A stretch of 64,000 nucleotides of DNA from Myxococcus sp. CA023 (GCF_010998615.1 NZ_JAAEAH010000005.1:118153-182152); one strand, 5' to 3'. Shown: positions 41,518-50,717, counted from the first letter of the stretch. Numbers and translations are program-made. The notes: a model not told the origin generated them from the letters alone.

Positions 41518-42609
41518 ATGAGCTCTCGCGAGGAGGGGCGCACCTCCGGTACGCCCGCTGGACATATCTCCGTCGTCCACCTGCCCAACGCCTGGTTCAT
41601 CCTCTGTGCTTCGAGTGAGCTGGGAGACAAGCCCCTGGCGCGCACGCTCCAGGGCTCGCCCCTGGTGCTCTTCCGAGGTGAGGGCGGCAAGCCCGCGGCC
41701 CTGGTGGACCGCTGCCCGCACCGCAACGTGCCGCTGTCGCTGGGCCGGGTGAAGGAAGGCCAGCTCCAGTGCGGCTACCACGGCTGGCGTTTCGACGGCG
41801 CGGGGCAGTGCCGCGCCATCCCTGGCTTCCTGGGCGAGCCCGGCGCGCGTGCTCGCTGTGCCACCGCGCATGCCACGCGCGAGCAGGATGGCTTCGTCTG
41901 GGTCTACTCCACGCCGGGCGCCGAGCCCACCACGGAGCCTTACCGCTTCCCGCTTCTGGAGGCGCGCGAATACACCACCGTGCGCCGCACGCTTCGGGCC
42001 CCCGGCTCGTTGCACTCCACGCTGGAAAACACGCTGGACGTGCCCCACACCGCGTACCTCCATGGCGGGCTGTTCCGCACCGAGGAGAAGCGGAACGAAA
42101 TCGACGTGGTGGTGCGCCGGAGCGCGGACAAGGTGGAGGCCGAGTACATCGGCGAGCCGCGTCCCAGCGGGCTCGTGGGCCGGTTGCTCGCGCCGGGTGG
42201 CGGGGTGGTGCAGCACTTCGATCGCTTCCTGATGCCCTCCATCGCCCAGGTGGAGTACCGCATCGGTGACACCAGCCACATCATGGTGACCTCCGCGATG
42301 ACGCCCGTGTCGGACTGGGACACGCTGGTGTACGCGGTGGTGACGTTCCGTCTGCCATTGCCCCGCTGGTTGGTGCGCGCGGCGCTCCCGCTCATCATGC
42401 CCGTGGCGCTCCACATCTTCGGGCAGGACGCGCGCATCCTCCGGCAACAGACGGAGACCATCCGCCGCTTCGGCACGGAGGCCTATGCCTCCACGGAAAT
42501 CGACGTGCTCGGTCCCGGCATCCTCCGCCTGCTGCGCGCCGCCGAGCGCGAGAAGCCTGGCGCCGTGGGGGACGCGGTGCATGAAACACGACTGAAGATG
42601 CGGACCTGA
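41518..42609 (+). CDS. Rieske [2Fe-2S] non-heme iron oxygenase
   Basis: A 363-residue oxygenase alpha-subunit-like protein. The Rieske cluster ligands are C66-X-H68 and C85-X2-H88 (DRCPHRNV and QCGYHGWRF). The mononuclear iron motif is D174-V-P-H177-T-A-Y-L-H182. N-terminal NAWFILCASSELGDKPLART resembles the pheophorbide a oxygenase / KshA / vanillate demethylase-like groups more than ring-hydroxylating dioxygenases. The substrate is unknown, and no reductase or ferredoxin gene is adjacent. Its relation to the surrounding metal genes is unclear. The start is the ATG at 41518 (MSSREEGRTS); the upstream in-frame extension overlaps the Csp gene and is unlike the family. Confidence 0.85.
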   Translation: MSSREEGRTSGTPAGHISVVHLPNAWFILCASSELGDKPLARTLQGSPLVLFRGEGGKPAALVDRCPHRNVPLSLGRVKEGQLQCGYHGWRFDGAGQCRAIPGFLGEPGARARCATAHATREQDGFVWVYSTPGAEPTTEPYRFPLLEAREYTTVRRTLRAPGSLHSTLENTLDVPHTAYLHGGLFRTEEKRNEIDVVVRRSADKVEAEYIGEPRPSGLVGRLLAPGGGVVQHFDRFLMPSIAQVEYRIGDTSHIMVTSAMTPVSDWDTLVYAVVTFRLPLPRWLVRAALPLIMPVALHIFGQDARILRQQTETIRRFGTEAYASTEIDVLGPGILRLLRAAEREKPGAVGDAVHETRLKMRT

Positions 42610-42630
42610 GAGCCATTGCGACGCGGCGTG

Positions 42631-42664
42631 TCGTGAGACACGGTGGAGACACTGGGTCTCACGA
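42631..42664. terminator. 9-bp inverted repeat after the Rieske oxygenase gene
   Basis: TCGTGAGAC (42631-42639) and GTCTCACGA (42656-42664) are exact inverted repeats with a 16-nt loop. GTGTC-GTGA-GACAC (42628-42641) overlaps the left arm as a competing hairpin. It lies 21 bases after the oxygenase stop and about 100 bases before the next gene, so either a terminator or an operator is possible. Confidence 0.35.
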
Positions 42665-42761
42665 TACCTGGGGCAGCTCCATGTATCTGAATGGAGCCCT
42701 GGGCTGAAACACTCGCACGCTGTTAGCGTGGCGCCCCCTCGCAATCCCCCCGGAGTTCCCC

Positions 42762-43643
42762 ATGCGGTTTCCCGTTCGCGCGGCGCTGGCAGGCGCGGCG
42801 CTGCTGTTCGCGCCCCAGGCGTTGGCCACCAACTACACCCTGTGGATTCACGGGAAGAACTCCGGAGGCACGAAGCAGGGCAACTACGCCGACTTCTCCG
42901 CCTGGGGGCCCGCGTCCACGGCGGCCGGGGTGAACAAGAAGGCCGTCAACTGGGACGGGCAGCAGCGGATTGGCGGGCAGAATGCGTACATCCGGGATGC
43001 GCTCGACTGCTACTGCACTGGAGACAACTGGTGTTACATCGCGGTGCACAGCGCGGGGAACCTCCAGATTGGTTACGCGCTGGCGCTGTATGGCGGCTCG
43101 GCGCGCTACAAGAAGAACGCGACACCGAATGCCAGCGGTGTGTGTGGCAACACCGATGGGAAGACGCAGACGGGCTGGAACATCAAGTGGGTGAACGTGG
43201 CGTCGGGTGCCGCTGGAGGTAGCGAGCTGGCGGACATGGGGGAGTGGGCGGTGAAGGACCCCATCGTCAGCGACCTTGTGACGACCACCGCGCGCGCCAT
43301 GTACAACCACAACACCACGCGCGGCATCCGCTTCAACATGTTCGCGGGCGCCAAGGGGACGGTGTACTCGGGGCTCCTCCCGGGGCAGGACGACGACGCG
43401 GTGTCGTACCACTCCACGGGCGGCGTGTCGGGCAGCGCGGGCGGGGCCTACTGCAACCCGTCCGACTGGTTCTGCAACGACCTGACCACTGGCGCCAACG
43501 CCTGCGAAGGTGGCCGAGCCAAGTGGACCAATCACTTCGTGACGTTCCGCGACGACGGCGAATCCCACGGCCACGGCGCCAACGGGAAGTGGGAAGGCAT
43601 CGTCGGCAAGGTGCGCGCCGACATGGTCACCAACGCGAAATAG
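42762..43643 (+). CDS. exported protein with a lipase-like HSAGN motif
   Basis: A 293-residue protein with a clean signal peptide (MRFPVRAALAGAALLFAPQALA). The body begins TNYTLWIHGKNSGGTKQGNY and contains IAVHSAGNLQIGYALALYGG. Its HSAGN resembles the nucleophile elbow of alpha/beta hydrolases (GxSxG with His for the first Gly), and an oxyanion-like LWIHGKN lies before it. A possible catalytic His is in DDAVSYHSTGG or TNHFVTFRDDGESHGHG. Eight cysteines in the mature part (for example DCYCTGDNWCY) suggest disulfides. I cannot name the family. A secreted esterase or lipase is an inference. It stands alone and converges on the RND pump gene. Confidence 0.7.
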   Translation: MRFPVRAALAGAALLFAPQALATNYTLWIHGKNSGGTKQGNYADFSAWGPASTAAGVNKKAVNWDGQQRIGGQNAYIRDALDCYCTGDNWCYIAVHSAGNLQIGYALALYGGSARYKKNATPNASGVCGNTDGKTQTGWNIKWVNVASGAAGGSELADMGEWAVKDPIVSDLVTTTARAMYNHNTTRGIRFNMFAGAKGTVYSGLLPGQDDDAVSYHSTGGVSGSAGGAYCNPSDWFCNDLTTGANACEGGRAKWTNHFVTFRDDGESHGHGANGKWEGIVGKVRADMVTNAK

Positions 43644-43653
43644 TCGCAGGTTC

Positions 43654-43683
43654 GCCGCCGCCCTGCGAGGACAGGGCGGCGGC
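43654..43683. terminator. 12-bp hairpin between convergent genes
   Basis: GCCGCCGCCCTG (43654-43665) pairs exactly with CAGGGCGGCGGC (43672-43683) over a 6-nt loop, between the stop of the exported HSAGN protein and the stop of the RND pump. There is no T-tract. Its position suits a shared terminator. Confidence 0.6.
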
Positions 43684-43703
43684 TCCCCAGGGGGGGCGTC
43701 GTC

Positions 43704-46700
43704 TCAGGGCTCCCCTGACGTCTGTGCCCGAGCAGCCTTTCGGGCGGCCAGCCGCTGTGTCACCCGCTCCTGCCACCCGTGCACGAAGGCATAGAAGGTG
43801 GGCAGCACCAGCAGGGTGAACAGCGTGGAGGTGACGAGCCCGCCCACCATGACGACGGCGAGGGGGCGCTCCACTTCCGTGCCGTGCAGTGGCAGCACCA
43901 GCAGCGGCAGCAGGCCCAGGATGGCGGTGCCCGCCGTCATCAGCTTGGGACGGACGCGGCCGATGCTCGCCTCGCGAATCGCCTCGTCGAAGGGCTTGCC
44001 GTGCTGCATGAGCAGCTTCGTCTGCGCCACCAGCACCAGGCCATTCTGGACGGCAATACCAAACAGGCCGATGAGGCCCACCAGGCTGGACACGTTCCAC
44101 GTTTCCCCGGCGATGAGCAGCGCGAGGATGCCGCCGACGAAGGCGTCCGGCAGGGTGGCGATGATGACCAGCGACTCCGCCAGCGAGCCCAGCGCCAGGT
44201 ACAGCAGGATGAACACCGCGAGCAGGGCCACCGCGATGGCGACCGTCATCGCCTGCGCGGCGCGCTGCTGGCTCTCCACTCGGCCGCCCACGTCCAGGAA
44301 GTAGCCGGTGGGCAGCTTCAGCTCCGCCGCCAGCCGCTCGCGCACCTCGGCCGCCGTACTGCCCAAGTCCCGGCCCGCGACGCTGGCCTCCACCGCGATG
44401 CGCCGGCTGCCCGCCTCGCGGCGGATGCTGCCCGCGCCGAACGTCTCCTCGATGGTGGCCAGCTGGCTCAACGGAATGCGTGTGCCGTCATGGCCATCCA
44501 CCAGCAGGCCCCGGATGGCGGTGGCGTCGCCCCGGCGGTGGTCCGCCAGCCGCAGCAGCAAGTCATAGCGGCGCTGGCCCTTCCACACCTGGGCGAACTC
44601 CTGGCCCACCATCCCCACCTTCACGGCCTGGATGACGTCCCCGGGTGTCAGTCCCACGCGTGCCACCGCGGCGCGGTTCACGGTGATGCGGAGCTGGGGA
44701 AGGCCGGTCAGCTTCTCCGCCCGCAGGTCCTCCACGCCTTCCACCTTCGCCATGATGGCCTGCGCCCGCTCCGCCAGTCCGGCCAGCGTCTCCAGCTCCG
44801 GTCCGAAGATGCGCACGGAGAGGTCCGCCGGGCTGCCGCCGAGCCCTTCATCGATGCGCATGCCCAGCGGCGTGGTGAACAGCGTCGACACTCCAGGGAC
44901 CTGTCCCACCTCCTTACGCATCGCGGCCTCCAGGTCCTCCATCGAACGTCCCCGCTCCGGCTTGAGGATGACGAGCACGTCCGACAGCGTGTGCGGCATC
45001 GGGTCTTCCGTGCGTTCGGCACGGCCCGTGCGGCGCACCACGTCCTCCACCTCCGGGAACTTCAACAGCGCGTCCTCCACCAGGTGGTTGAGCCGGTCCA
45101 CCTCCTCCAGCGAGGCCTCCGGCGGTAGCACCGTCTGGAGCAGCAGCGCGCCTTCATCCAGCTTCGGCATGAAGTCGCTGCCCACCACGAAGGCCAGCGA
45201 GAGGGCGGGCACGGTGATGGCCAACGCTACCAGCCGCACGAGCCCCGCGTGGCGCATGCACGCCTCCAGCATGGGCGCGTAGACGTGTTTGATTTTGCGG
45301 ATGACCCACACGTCCTCGGGCTGTCCTTCGCGGGGCGCGCGCAGGAAGAGCCCGGACGCCACCGGCACCAGCGTCAGCGCCAGTCCCAACGACGCCGTCA
45401 GGCAGGCCACCACGGCCGCGGCGAGCGGCTGGTACATGCGCCCCTCGATGCCCGTCATGGCGAACAGGGGGATGAACACGGACACGACGATGAGCGTGGC
45501 GAAGGCGATGGGCCGGGCCATCTCCATGGACGCCGCCAGCGCCACTTCGCGTCGAGAGCGCTGGCCCTTCGCTTCACGCAGGCCGTGGACGATGTTCTCC
45601 GTGACGATGATGGCCGCGTCCACCAGCAGGCCCACGGCGATGGCCAGTCCTCCCAGCGTCATCGTGTTGATGCCGATGCCGGCGAACTTCAGCAGCACGC
45701 CCGCCAGCGCCAGGGACAAGGGCAGGGTGAGCGTGACGATGAGCGCTGCGCGCCAGTCTCCCAGGAGCAGGAAGAGCACGAGCACCACCAGCACCGCGCC
45801 CAGCAGGATGGCCCGGCTGACGCCGCCCAGCGCGGAGTCCACCAGCACCGACTGGTCATACACGGTGCGAAGGTGCACACCGGGCGGCAGGCCCTGTTTC
45901 ATCTCCTGGATGGCGACGCGGATGCCCGCCGTCACCCGCTGTGTGTCCGCGCCGAACTGCTTGATGACACGGCAGCTCACCACCTCGCCCTTCAGCCGGT
46001 GGGCGATGCCCCGGCGCACGGCGGGGGCCTCGCGGATGTCGGCCACGTCACCCAGCAGCACGGGCGTGCTGTCGCGCACGGCGACCACGGTGTCGCGCAG
46101 GTCCTCCACGGACTCCGCGCGCCCCACCGCGCGCACCGTCCACTCCATGGGGCCCTGCACCACGAAGCCGCCCGAGGCGTTCAGGTTCGCGCCTTCCAGC
46201 GCGTGCTCCACCTGGTTCAGGGTGATGCCGCGCGCCACCATCTGGTCCGGGTCGAGCTGCACCTGGAACTGGCGCAGGTAGCCACCCAGGCGCTCCACAC
46301 CGGCGACACCGGGCACGGCGAGCAGCCGGTTCTTCACCTCGAACTCGGCCAAATCCCTCAGCGTCATCAGCTCCGCCGCGCCGGGTTCCGCTTCCAGGGT
46401 GAACTCGAACACCTCGTTGAGCCGCCCGGTGAGGCTGGAGACCAGCGGCGCGTCCGTGCCGGGTGGGAGCTCGCTCTGCGCCTGGGCCACGCGTTCGACG
46501 ACGTACTGCCGGCTGCGGAAGTAGTTGGCGTCTGGCTCGAACTCCACCGTGAGCTGGGTGACGCCCAGCTGTGAGGTGGAGCGGATGCGGCGTACCTCGG
46601 GCAGGCCCGCGAGCGCCACCTCCATGGGGATGGCCACGGCCGTCTCCAATTCCTGTGCGCCCATCGCCGGGTTCTGCACGATGACGTTGAAGATGGGGGC

Positions 46701-46862
46701 GGACAGGTCCGGGAACACGTCGCGCGTCAGTCCCTGGAGCGCCACCGCGCCGAAGGCGGAGAGCGCCAGGGCCAGCACCACGGTGAGACCAGGCCGGGCG
46801 AAGGAGGACCGCAGGATGCGGTTCATCCAGGAGTCGGGGGCCTCAGTGCGCATGGCCGTCAC
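43704..46862 (-). CDS. heavy-metal RND efflux pump, CzcA-like (first system)
   Basis: A 1052-residue inner-membrane RND pump. An N-terminal TM helix and a periplasmic porter region (AVALQGLTRDVFPDLSAPIF) come first. The proton-relay TM4 motif is AIAVGLLVDAAIIVTENIVH, and a second half mirrors the first, ending TLFTLLVLPTFYAF. The periplasmic stretch ALLLQTVLPPEASLEEV lacks the CusA methionines (compare the pump at 50782), so Zn/Co/Cd/Ni-type export is more likely than copper. It forms a tripartite complex with the adaptor and TolC-type channel encoded just upstream. Its start overlaps the adaptor stop by 20 bases. Confidence 0.9.
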   Translation of the reverse strand: MTAMRTEAPDSWMNRILRSSFARPGLTVVLALALSAFGAVALQGLTRDVFPDLSAPIFNVIVQNPAMGAQELETAVAIPMEVALAGLPEVRRIRSTSQLGVTQLTVEFEPDANYFRSRQYVVERVAQAQSELPPGTDAPLVSSLTGRLNEVFEFTLEAEPGAAELMTLRDLAEFEVKNRLLAVPGVAGVERLGGYLRQFQVQLDPDQMVARGITLNQVEHALEGANLNASGGFVVQGPMEWTVRAVGRAESVEDLRDTVVAVRDSTPVLLGDVADIREAPAVRRGIAHRLKGEVVSCRVIKQFGADTQRVTAGIRVAIQEMKQGLPPGVHLRTVYDQSVLVDSALGGVSRAILLGAVLVVLVLFLLLGDWRAALIVTLTLPLSLALAGVLLKFAGIGINTMTLGGLAIAVGLLVDAAIIVTENIVHGLREAKGQRSRREVALAASMEMARPIAFATLIVVSVFIPLFAMTGIEGRMYQPLAAAVVACLTASLGLALTLVPVASGLFLRAPREGQPEDVWVIRKIKHVYAPMLEACMRHAGLVRLVALAITVPALSLAFVVGSDFMPKLDEGALLLQTVLPPEASLEEVDRLNHLVEDALLKFPEVEDVVRRTGRAERTEDPMPHTLSDVLVILKPERGRSMEDLEAAMRKEVGQVPGVSTLFTTPLGMRIDEGLGGSPADLSVRIFGPELETLAGLAERAQAIMAKVEGVEDLRAEKLTGLPQLRITVNRAAVARVGLTPGDVIQAVKVGMVGQEFAQVWKGQRRYDLLLRLADHRRGDATAIRGLLVDGHDGTRIPLSQLATIEETFGAGSIRREAGSRRIAVEASVAGRDLGSTAAEVRERLAAELKLPTGYFLDVGGRVESQQRAAQAMTVAIAVALLAVFILLYLALGSLAESLVIIATLPDAFVGGILALLIAGETWNVSSLVGLIGLFGIAVQNGLVLVAQTKLLMQHGKPFDEAIREASIGRVRPKLMTAGTAILGLLPLLVLPLHGTEVERPLAVVMVGGLVTSTLFTLLVLPTFYAFVHGWQERVTQRLAARKAARAQTSGEP

Positions 46863-48042
46863 TCCCTCCGCCGCTCAACTTCTCGGCCTCCGCCTTGAGC
46901 AGGAATGCGCCTTCCACGACCACCTGCTCGCCGGGCTTCAGTCCGGTGAGGACCTCCACGTCGCCGCCCAGCGTTCGGCCCCGGCCCACCTCGCGCCGCT
47001 CGAAGACGCCGCGCGCGTCCGTGGGCAGGAAGGCCACCCAGCCACCTTCCAGCCGCTGGAGCGCCGCCGCGGGCACGGCGGTGATGGGCGCTCCTGGGTC
47101 CCCCAACGGGATGTAGGCCGACGCGGACATGCCGGGCCGAAGTTGGCCGTCGGCGTTGTCCAGCTCCAGCCTCACGGGGATGGTGCGTGAAGTCGCATCC
47201 ACGCGCTGCCCCACGTGGCCCACCTTCGCCATGTACTCCTGGCCCGGAAAGGCCGCGAAGGTGATGCGGGCCTGCGTGCCACGCTGGATGCGCACGGCGT
47301 CACGCTCGAAGGCGTGCACCACCAGCCACAGCGAGGACACGTCACCAATGCAGAACAGCGGCAGGTTGGGGTCCGCCATCTGCCCCATCCGCGCGGTGCG
47401 TTCGACGACGGTGCCGGACAGGGGGGCGCGCAGGACGAAGCCCGGGGGGGCGTTGCCACCGCGCAGCTCTTCTTCGCTCACGCCCAGGGCTACCAGCTCC
47501 GCGCGCGCGGCGGCGACCGAGGCCTCGGCGGCGGCGGCCTCTGCTTCGGCGGCCTGCACGTCCTTGCGCGCGATGATGCGCTCGTCAGCGAGCGTGCGCT
47601 TGCGCTCGGCGGCCTGACGCGCGGCCTGGGCCTGGGCCTGGGCCGCTTGTAGCGACGCGCGCGCCTTGCCCAACTCGGGGCTGCGCAGGTCCGCGAGCTT
47701 TTCGCCCTGCTTCACCTCCTGACCGGTGGTGACGAAGACGGCGCTCACGCGGGCGGCGATGGGGGAGGCCACCTCCGCGTAGGCGTCCTCGCTGAAGGTG
47801 AGCTCTCCCAGGACGGTGACATTCTCACCGCCTGGTCGCACGCCCACGGGCGCGGTGGTGATGCGCAAGTCTCTCAACATCTCCGACGCGATGCGGACGT
47901 GGGGCTCGCCATGGTCGTCGTGCTGGGCGCCTGCCTGGGCGGGGGGCTCGTCATGTCCGTGCTCGTTCTCGTCGTGCGGCGTCTCGCGCTTGCAGGCGGT
48001 GAACAGGAGGAGGGCGGCCACTGCGGCGTGGAGGGGCTTCAT
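46843..48042 (-). CDS. RND efflux periplasmic adaptor (first system)
   Basis: A 399-residue membrane-fusion protein. A lipobox-like start (LLFTACKRETPH, Cys about 17) is followed by a His/Asp/Glu-rich stretch, a possible metal-binding tail. Then come the barrel-sandwich halves (ADLRSPELGKARASLQAAQA, the coiled hairpin AQAQAARQAAERKRTLADER, GFVLRAPLSGTVVERTARMG), the beta-barrel and a C-terminal end (GGGSDGHAH). It bridges the pump and the outer-membrane channel. Its stop lies inside the pump gene start, and its start overlaps the TolC gene stop by 4 bases, so all three are coupled. Confidence 0.9.
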   Translation of the reverse strand: MKPLHAAVAALLLFTACKRETPHDENEHGHDEPPAQAGAQHDDHGEPHVRIASEMLRDLRITTAPVGVRPGGENVTVLGELTFSEDAYAEVASPIAARVSAVFVTTGQEVKQGEKLADLRSPELGKARASLQAAQAQAQAARQAAERKRTLADERIIARKDVQAAEAEAAAAEASVAAARAELVALGVSEEELRGGNAPPGFVLRAPLSGTVVERTARMGQMADPNLPLFCIGDVSSLWLVVHAFERDAVRIQRGTQARITFAAFPGQEYMAKVGHVGQRVDATSRTIPVRLELDNADGQLRPGMSASAYIPLGDPGAPITAVPAAALQRLEGGWVAFLPTDARGVFERREVGRGRTLGGDVEVLTGLKPGEQVVVEGAFLLKAEAEKLSGGGSDGHAH

Positions 48043-49301
48043 GGAAGGGCTCCGGTCTCCACGGCCAGTTGGACGCGGGCGAGGGCTGCCTGGAGGAGGC
48101 TGTCGAGGTAGGCGGCACGCGCTTCCAGCGTGTCGCGGCGAACGAGGAGGAATTCGGCGAGGCCCATCTCTCCGGCTTCGTAGGAGCGGCGAGCGAGACT
48201 TTCGTTGTCACTGAGCAGCGGCAGGGCGTCGGCTTCCAGCAGCGTCACGGCTTCCATCCGCTTGCGGTGCTGCACGCGCGCGGCCTCCACCTGGACGTCC
48301 ACTTCCAACCGGGCCGCGGCCAGCAGGGATTGGAGCCGGCGCACGCGGGCCTCGCCCGTCACCCGGGCGTTGTCTCCCCGGTCGAAGAGCGGCAGCGGCA
48401 CGCTCAGGGCGCCGAGGTAGGCGATTTCATCAATCTCCCGCTGGTACAGAAACCCCGCGGTGATGTCCGGCCAGACGCTCGCCCGGCCCATGCGGCGGTC
48501 GGCATCCGCCTGGGCGAGTTCCGCTTCCAACGCGGTGATATCGGGCCGCGCCGCCACGGTGTCTGTCTTCGCCTCCGTGACAGGCTGGAGCGCGAGCACT
48601 CGCAGCTCACCGCGGATGGCCAACGGATGCGTGAGCGGAAGGCCCAACATCGCGCGCAACTGGTGGAGTTGGACCGCCTCGTCCCCCTCCGCGGTGGCCA
48701 CCTCCGCGCGCATGCGGGCCAGGGACACGCGCGCCACGTTGACGTCCACCACGGGCACGTCACCGGCCTCGAAGCGCCGCTGGGCGGAGTTCGCGGTCTC
48801 CCGGGCGGCGGCCTCGGCTTCTCGCGCGAGGCTCAGCCGCTCCCGCGCATGCAGCGCTTGGAGGAAGCGCGCGGCGACGTCACCCAGCACCCGGCGCTCG
48901 GCGTCGCGCTGGTGGGCCGTCGCCATCTCTAGACCGGCGCGCGCGGATTCCCGGCGGGCGCCGCGCTTTCCACCCAGCTCGAAGGACTGGCTCATGCCCA
49001 CGCTCAAGTCCACCCCACGCACGGCGGGGTTTCCCGGCGAGCCAGGGTCACTGCGTGGGCCCGCTTGGAGCTCGAAGGTGGGGTTGTCGTTCAGCAGCGA
49101 CGCGGCGGCCGCCACGGGGCCCTGGGCCTCGGCGGCGCGGCCCGCGGCATCCAGCAACGCGGGTGCGCGCTGGCGGGCCAGGGCCAGGGTTTCTTCAAGG
49201 GACAGCGCGGCGTCGGCGGAGCCCGGCTGGGCCGCGGCGACACGCGGAAATAGGAGTGTGGCGGCGAGCCCGAAGGCTGCCACCGTGAGTGGATGGGGCA
49301 C
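48039..49301 (-). CDS. TolC family outer-membrane channel (first system)
   Basis: A 420-residue OMF protein with signal peptide (AAFGLAATLLFPRVAAAQPG). Two OEP repeats follow, with long helices (LALARQRAPALLDAAGRAAEAQ; AELAQADADRRMGRASVWPD) and the strand segment ITAGFLYQREIDE. It forms the outer-membrane exit of the CzcCBA-like system. It heads the trio TolC-adaptor-pump and follows the small Cys-rich protein gene (49411) by 109 bases. Confidence 0.9.
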   Translation of the reverse strand: MPHPLTVAAFGLAATLLFPRVAAAQPGSADAALSLEETLALARQRAPALLDAAGRAAEAQGPVAAAASLLNDNPTFELQAGPRSDPGSPGNPAVRGVDLSVGMSQSFELGGKRGARRESARAGLEMATAHQRDAERRVLGDVAARFLQALHARERLSLAREAEAAARETANSAQRRFEAGDVPVVDVNVARVSLARMRAEVATAEGDEAVQLHQLRAMLGLPLTHPLAIRGELRVLALQPVTEAKTDTVAARPDITALEAELAQADADRRMGRASVWPDITAGFLYQREIDEIAYLGALSVPLPLFDRGDNARVTGEARVRRLQSLLAAARLEVDVQVEAARVQHRKRMEAVTLLEADALPLLSDNESLARRSYEAGEMGLAEFLLVRRDTLEARAAYLDSLLQAALARVQLAVETGALP

Positions 49302-49410
49302 GGCGATGACCTCGCGAAAGGGAGGCGTGCGTCAGGTGGAGCGTGCCCCGCGATGACACACGGGCACACCTGTCCTGGCGGACGCGAGCGAACGAGACGG
49401 CGGACGCGAC

Positions 49411-49725
49411 CTACGCGAGGGGTGCTATCGGGACGTGGAGGATGTCGCCCCCGTCGGCCGACAACGGTTCGGCCTTCTCGTAGGCGACGCGCAAGGGCCG
49501 CGACACGAGCAGCACGAAGGAAAGCGGCGGGGCATGCGCGGCCACGGTGCGCACGTGGGCACAGCAGGTGCAGTCGATGCAGTCCGGGGCGCACTGCCCC
49601 TGGTCATCATCGTCCGGGCAGCTCTGCGTGCAGACCTCGCCCACCGCGCCAGTGAGGGTGGGCATCAAGCCCCCCAGGCCCGGGGCGAACAGGAACAGGC
49701 AGACGATGAGCCAGATTCGGAGCAC
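49411..49725 (-). CDS. small exported Cys-rich protein heading the first RND operon
   Basis: A 104-residue protein with a signal peptide (MLRIWLIVCLFLFAPGLG). The mature part is Cys-rich in the middle (EVCTQSCPDDDD, QCAPDCIDCTCCAHV: eight Cys in about 25 residues) and ends GGDILHVPIAPLA. I know no family name. Its place, first gene before TolC-adaptor-pump, equals that of CzcI in proteobacterial czcICBA operons, a small periplasmic protein thought to tune the response. A structurally similar but not obviously homologous gene heads the second RND operon (57197). Periplasmic metal binding through the Cys cluster is inferred. Confidence 0.7.
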   Translation of the reverse strand: MLRIWLIVCLFLFAPGLGGLMPTLTGAVGEVCTQSCPDDDDQGQCAPDCIDCTCCAHVRTVAAHAPPLSFVLLVSRPLRVAYEKAEPLSADGGDILHVPIAPLA

Positions 49726-49814
49726 GCTGGCGACCTTCTACCACGTTTCCAAACGCAATGCGTGCGAGGGGCTCACACTCAGCGAGCCTCCTCGCACGCC
49801 GGGGAAGAAGACTG

Positions 49815-50660
49815 TCAGGAGATGCCCTTGCGCAGCCGGTTCCAATCGAAGTTGGGCGCCGGGTCATTCTTGCGGCCCTTGGGAACCGCCACGTCGGCGT
49901 GGCCCACGATGTTCTTCATCGGAATGTTGTGCTGCTGCTTCAGGTAACCGGTGAGCTGGGTGAGCGACTTGTACTGCGCCTCGGTGAAGGGCGTCTTGCC
50001 GCTGCCGTCGTTGACGATTTCGATGCCGATGGAGCGGTTGTTGATGTCCGAGGGCACGCCGTGCAGCTCGCCCTTGCCCGCGTGCCAGGCGCGCTTGTCG
50101 TCACCGACCAGCTGATAGATCTTCCCGTCGCGGTCCACCATGTAGTGCGCGGACACCTTGCTCTGCGGATTGCGCATCCACGACAGGTCGCCCGAGCCGT
50201 TGTTGGTCGCGGTGTGGTGCATGACGATGGTGTCGATCTTCGTCCCGCCGCGCGAGTTCTGGTTCGGCGAGGGCGCGTTGATGACCGCGGGCTTGGTGAA
50301 CTTGCCGCCCGGGGTGGTGGGCGTGGTGGGGCCGCTGGTGCCCAGCGCCTTCTTCAGCGCCGCCTGCGTGAGGTCACCGTAGAAACCGGTGGTGGGCAGC
50401 TTGTTGTCCGCCTGGAACTTCTTCACCGCCGTTTCCGTCTGCGGACCGAAGGTGCCGGGGCCCGTGGTCACCTGGGCCTTCGTCATGTAGCCCACCTTCA
50501 CGAGCGCATCCTGCAACTGCTTCACCTTGGGCCCGGAGTCGCCCTTGCGCAGGCCCGCGGGCGGCGCGGAGACCGTGGAGGCCGCGGCGGCGGCGGTGCG
50601 AGGGGCCTGCGCCTGAGTGGCGCGGAACACGGAGGAGAGCGAGGGCAGGCGAAGGCTCAT
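49815..50660 (-). CDS. N-acetylmuramoyl-L-alanine amidase with peptidoglycan-binding domain
   Basis: A 281-residue protein. Residues 1-35 are Ser/Ala/Thr-rich without a hydrophobic core, so no classical signal peptide. Residues about 37-105 are a PG_binding_1 domain (LRKGDSGPKVKQLQDALVKV, FGPQTETAVKKFQADNKLP). After a Pro/Thr/Gly linker, residues about 140-275 are an amidase_2 zinc hydrolase (IDTIVMHHTATNN with H148/H149, and VGHADVAVPKGRKNDPAPNFDW with the other ligands). It would cut the lactyl-peptide bond in peptidoglycan. The lack of a signal peptide suggests export by another route or release on lysis, as for predatory or phage-like lysins. It lies between the two RND operons on the same strand. 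Confidence 0.88.
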   Translation of the reverse strand: MSLRLPSLSSVFRATQAQAPRTAAAAASTVSAPPAGLRKGDSGPKVKQLQDALVKVGYMTKAQVTTGPGTFGPQTETAVKKFQADNKLPTTGFYGDLTQAALKKALGTSGPTTPTTPGGKFTKPAVINAPSPNQNSRGGTKIDTIVMHHTATNNGSGDLSWMRNPQSKVSAHYMVDRDGKIYQLVGDDKRAWHAGKGELHGVPSDINNRSIGIEIVNDGSGKTPFTEAQYKSLTQLTGYLKQQHNIPMKNIVGHADVAVPKGRKNDPAPNFDWNRLRKGIS

Positions 50661-50717
50661 GAGGGCTTCCGGGGGGGTAGATGCTGCGTAAGTCTGCCCG
50701 GATTATCGGCGCCCAGT

